Origin: Pseudomonadota bacterium
GTDB lineage: Bacteria > Pseudomonadota > Gammaproteobacteria > Burkholderiales > Thiobacillaceae
Direction of reading: 5' to 3'
NCBI GenBank assembly: GCA_021780975.1
Contig: JAJXXS010000041.1
Coordinates: 1 to 6,346 of the forward strand
DNA length: 6,346 nucleotides
Part shown: in pieces, positions 6,098 to 6,346 of the stretch
Layout of the letters: the number at the start of each line of letters is the position of its first letter
Numbering within the stretch: position 1 is the stretch's first letter
Program-made: the position numbers and the translations under genes
The notes under the pieces: model-generated
Told to the model about the DNA's origin: nothing
The model's input: only the letters and a program-made list of their open reading frames with translations
Databases searched by the model: none

Positions 6098-6346
6098 ACG
6101 CGCAACGCATCCCCGTGCTCATGTATCACCGCATAGGGCAGGCCCATAATTCCTGGGAGGCCAAGTACTGCGTCAGCCCCGGCAATTTTTCTGCCCACAT
6201 GCAAGCGTTGGCGCGCGCGGGCCGGCGCGCGGTATCGCTGACTGATTTCCGCGCGTGGCTGGACGGCAAGTCCGAGCTACCGCAGGGTACTTTCCTGCTC
6301 ACCTTCGATGACGGTTTTTTGGGATTGCACGAGCATGCCATGCCAG
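6094..6346 (+). CDS. NodB-type polysaccharide deacetylase (3' truncated)
   Basis: The first 84 codons are visible before the right edge. The protein opens with IPVLMYHRIG (6-15), the first-strand pattern of the carbohydrate esterase 4 / polysaccharide deacetylase family. FLLTFDDGF (67-75) holds the NodB motif 1 TFDDG at 70-74; by family knowledge, D72 is the catalytic base and D73 a metal ligand. Between them, VSPGNFSAHMQALARAGRRAVSLTDF (28-52) matches the usual 'F..hl..L...G...vsl.d' segment. The metal-binding HxxxH motif and later motifs are beyond the edge, so activity cannot be judged. No signal peptide is seen at this start, which suggests a cytoplasmic enzyme, unlike secreted PgaB or chitin deacetylases. 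It overlaps the preceding gene by ATGA, and the purine tract GGGAAAA (6078-6084) is rather far upstream, so coupled initiation is likely. Plausible substrates are an N-acetylated residue of the glycan or its lipid-linked precursor. Confidence 0.88.
   Translation, partial: MNAQRIPVLMYHRIGQAHNSWEAKYCVSPGNFSAHMQALARAGRRAVSLTDFRAWLDGKSELPQGTFLLTFDDGFLGLHEHAMP

Noticed and set aside
1..6346. Search by eye for CRISPR repeats, insertion sequence ends, tRNA genes and long direct or inverted repeats.
   Set aside because: Nothing convincing was found; the window is almost entirely coding, and short GC-rich palindromes look like chance.

Overview
The window is 6.3 kb of tightly packed protein-coding DNA from a bacterial cell-surface polysaccharide locus. 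All genes are on the + strand and the gaps between them are at most 21 bases. High GC by eye (roughly 60%), frequent CGC/GCC/CTG codons and Wzt-type export genes next to glycosyltransferases suggest a Gram-negative proteobacterium. Beta- or gammaproteobacterial origin is plausible, but nothing here fixes the taxon.

Layout from left to right: (1) a 5'-truncated Wzt-type ABC transporter ATPase with a C-terminal polysaccharide-recognition domain (to 1081); (2) a GT2-family, rhamnosyltransferase-like glycosyltransferase (1103-2125); (3) a 624-residue protein of no recognised family, largely helical, possibly an alpha/alpha-toroid carbohydrate-active enzyme (2118-3992); (4) a GT4-family (GT-B) glycosyltransferase (3989-5116); (5) a second GT2 glycosyltransferase of the DDGS/DAD type (5126-6097); (6) the first 84 codons of a NodB-type polysaccharide deacetylase (from 6094), which runs off the right edge. 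Genes 2/3 overlap by 8 bases, and genes 3/4 and 5/6 by 4-base ATGA junctions, so this is almost certainly one operon with translational coupling.

Working model (inference): the three glycosyltransferases build an undecaprenyl- or otherwise lipid-linked glycan at the cytoplasmic face. The Wzt ATPase, with a Wzm permease presumably encoded just upstream, exports it. The deacetylase and the unknown 624-residue protein may modify the glycan or its precursor. The product would be an O-antigen or capsule-like polysaccharide made by the ABC-transporter-dependent route. No RNA genes, insertion sequences, CRISPR arrays, attachment sites, origins, internal promoters or terminators were found. The item most worth following up is the unknown 624-residue protein placed between the glycosyltransferases.
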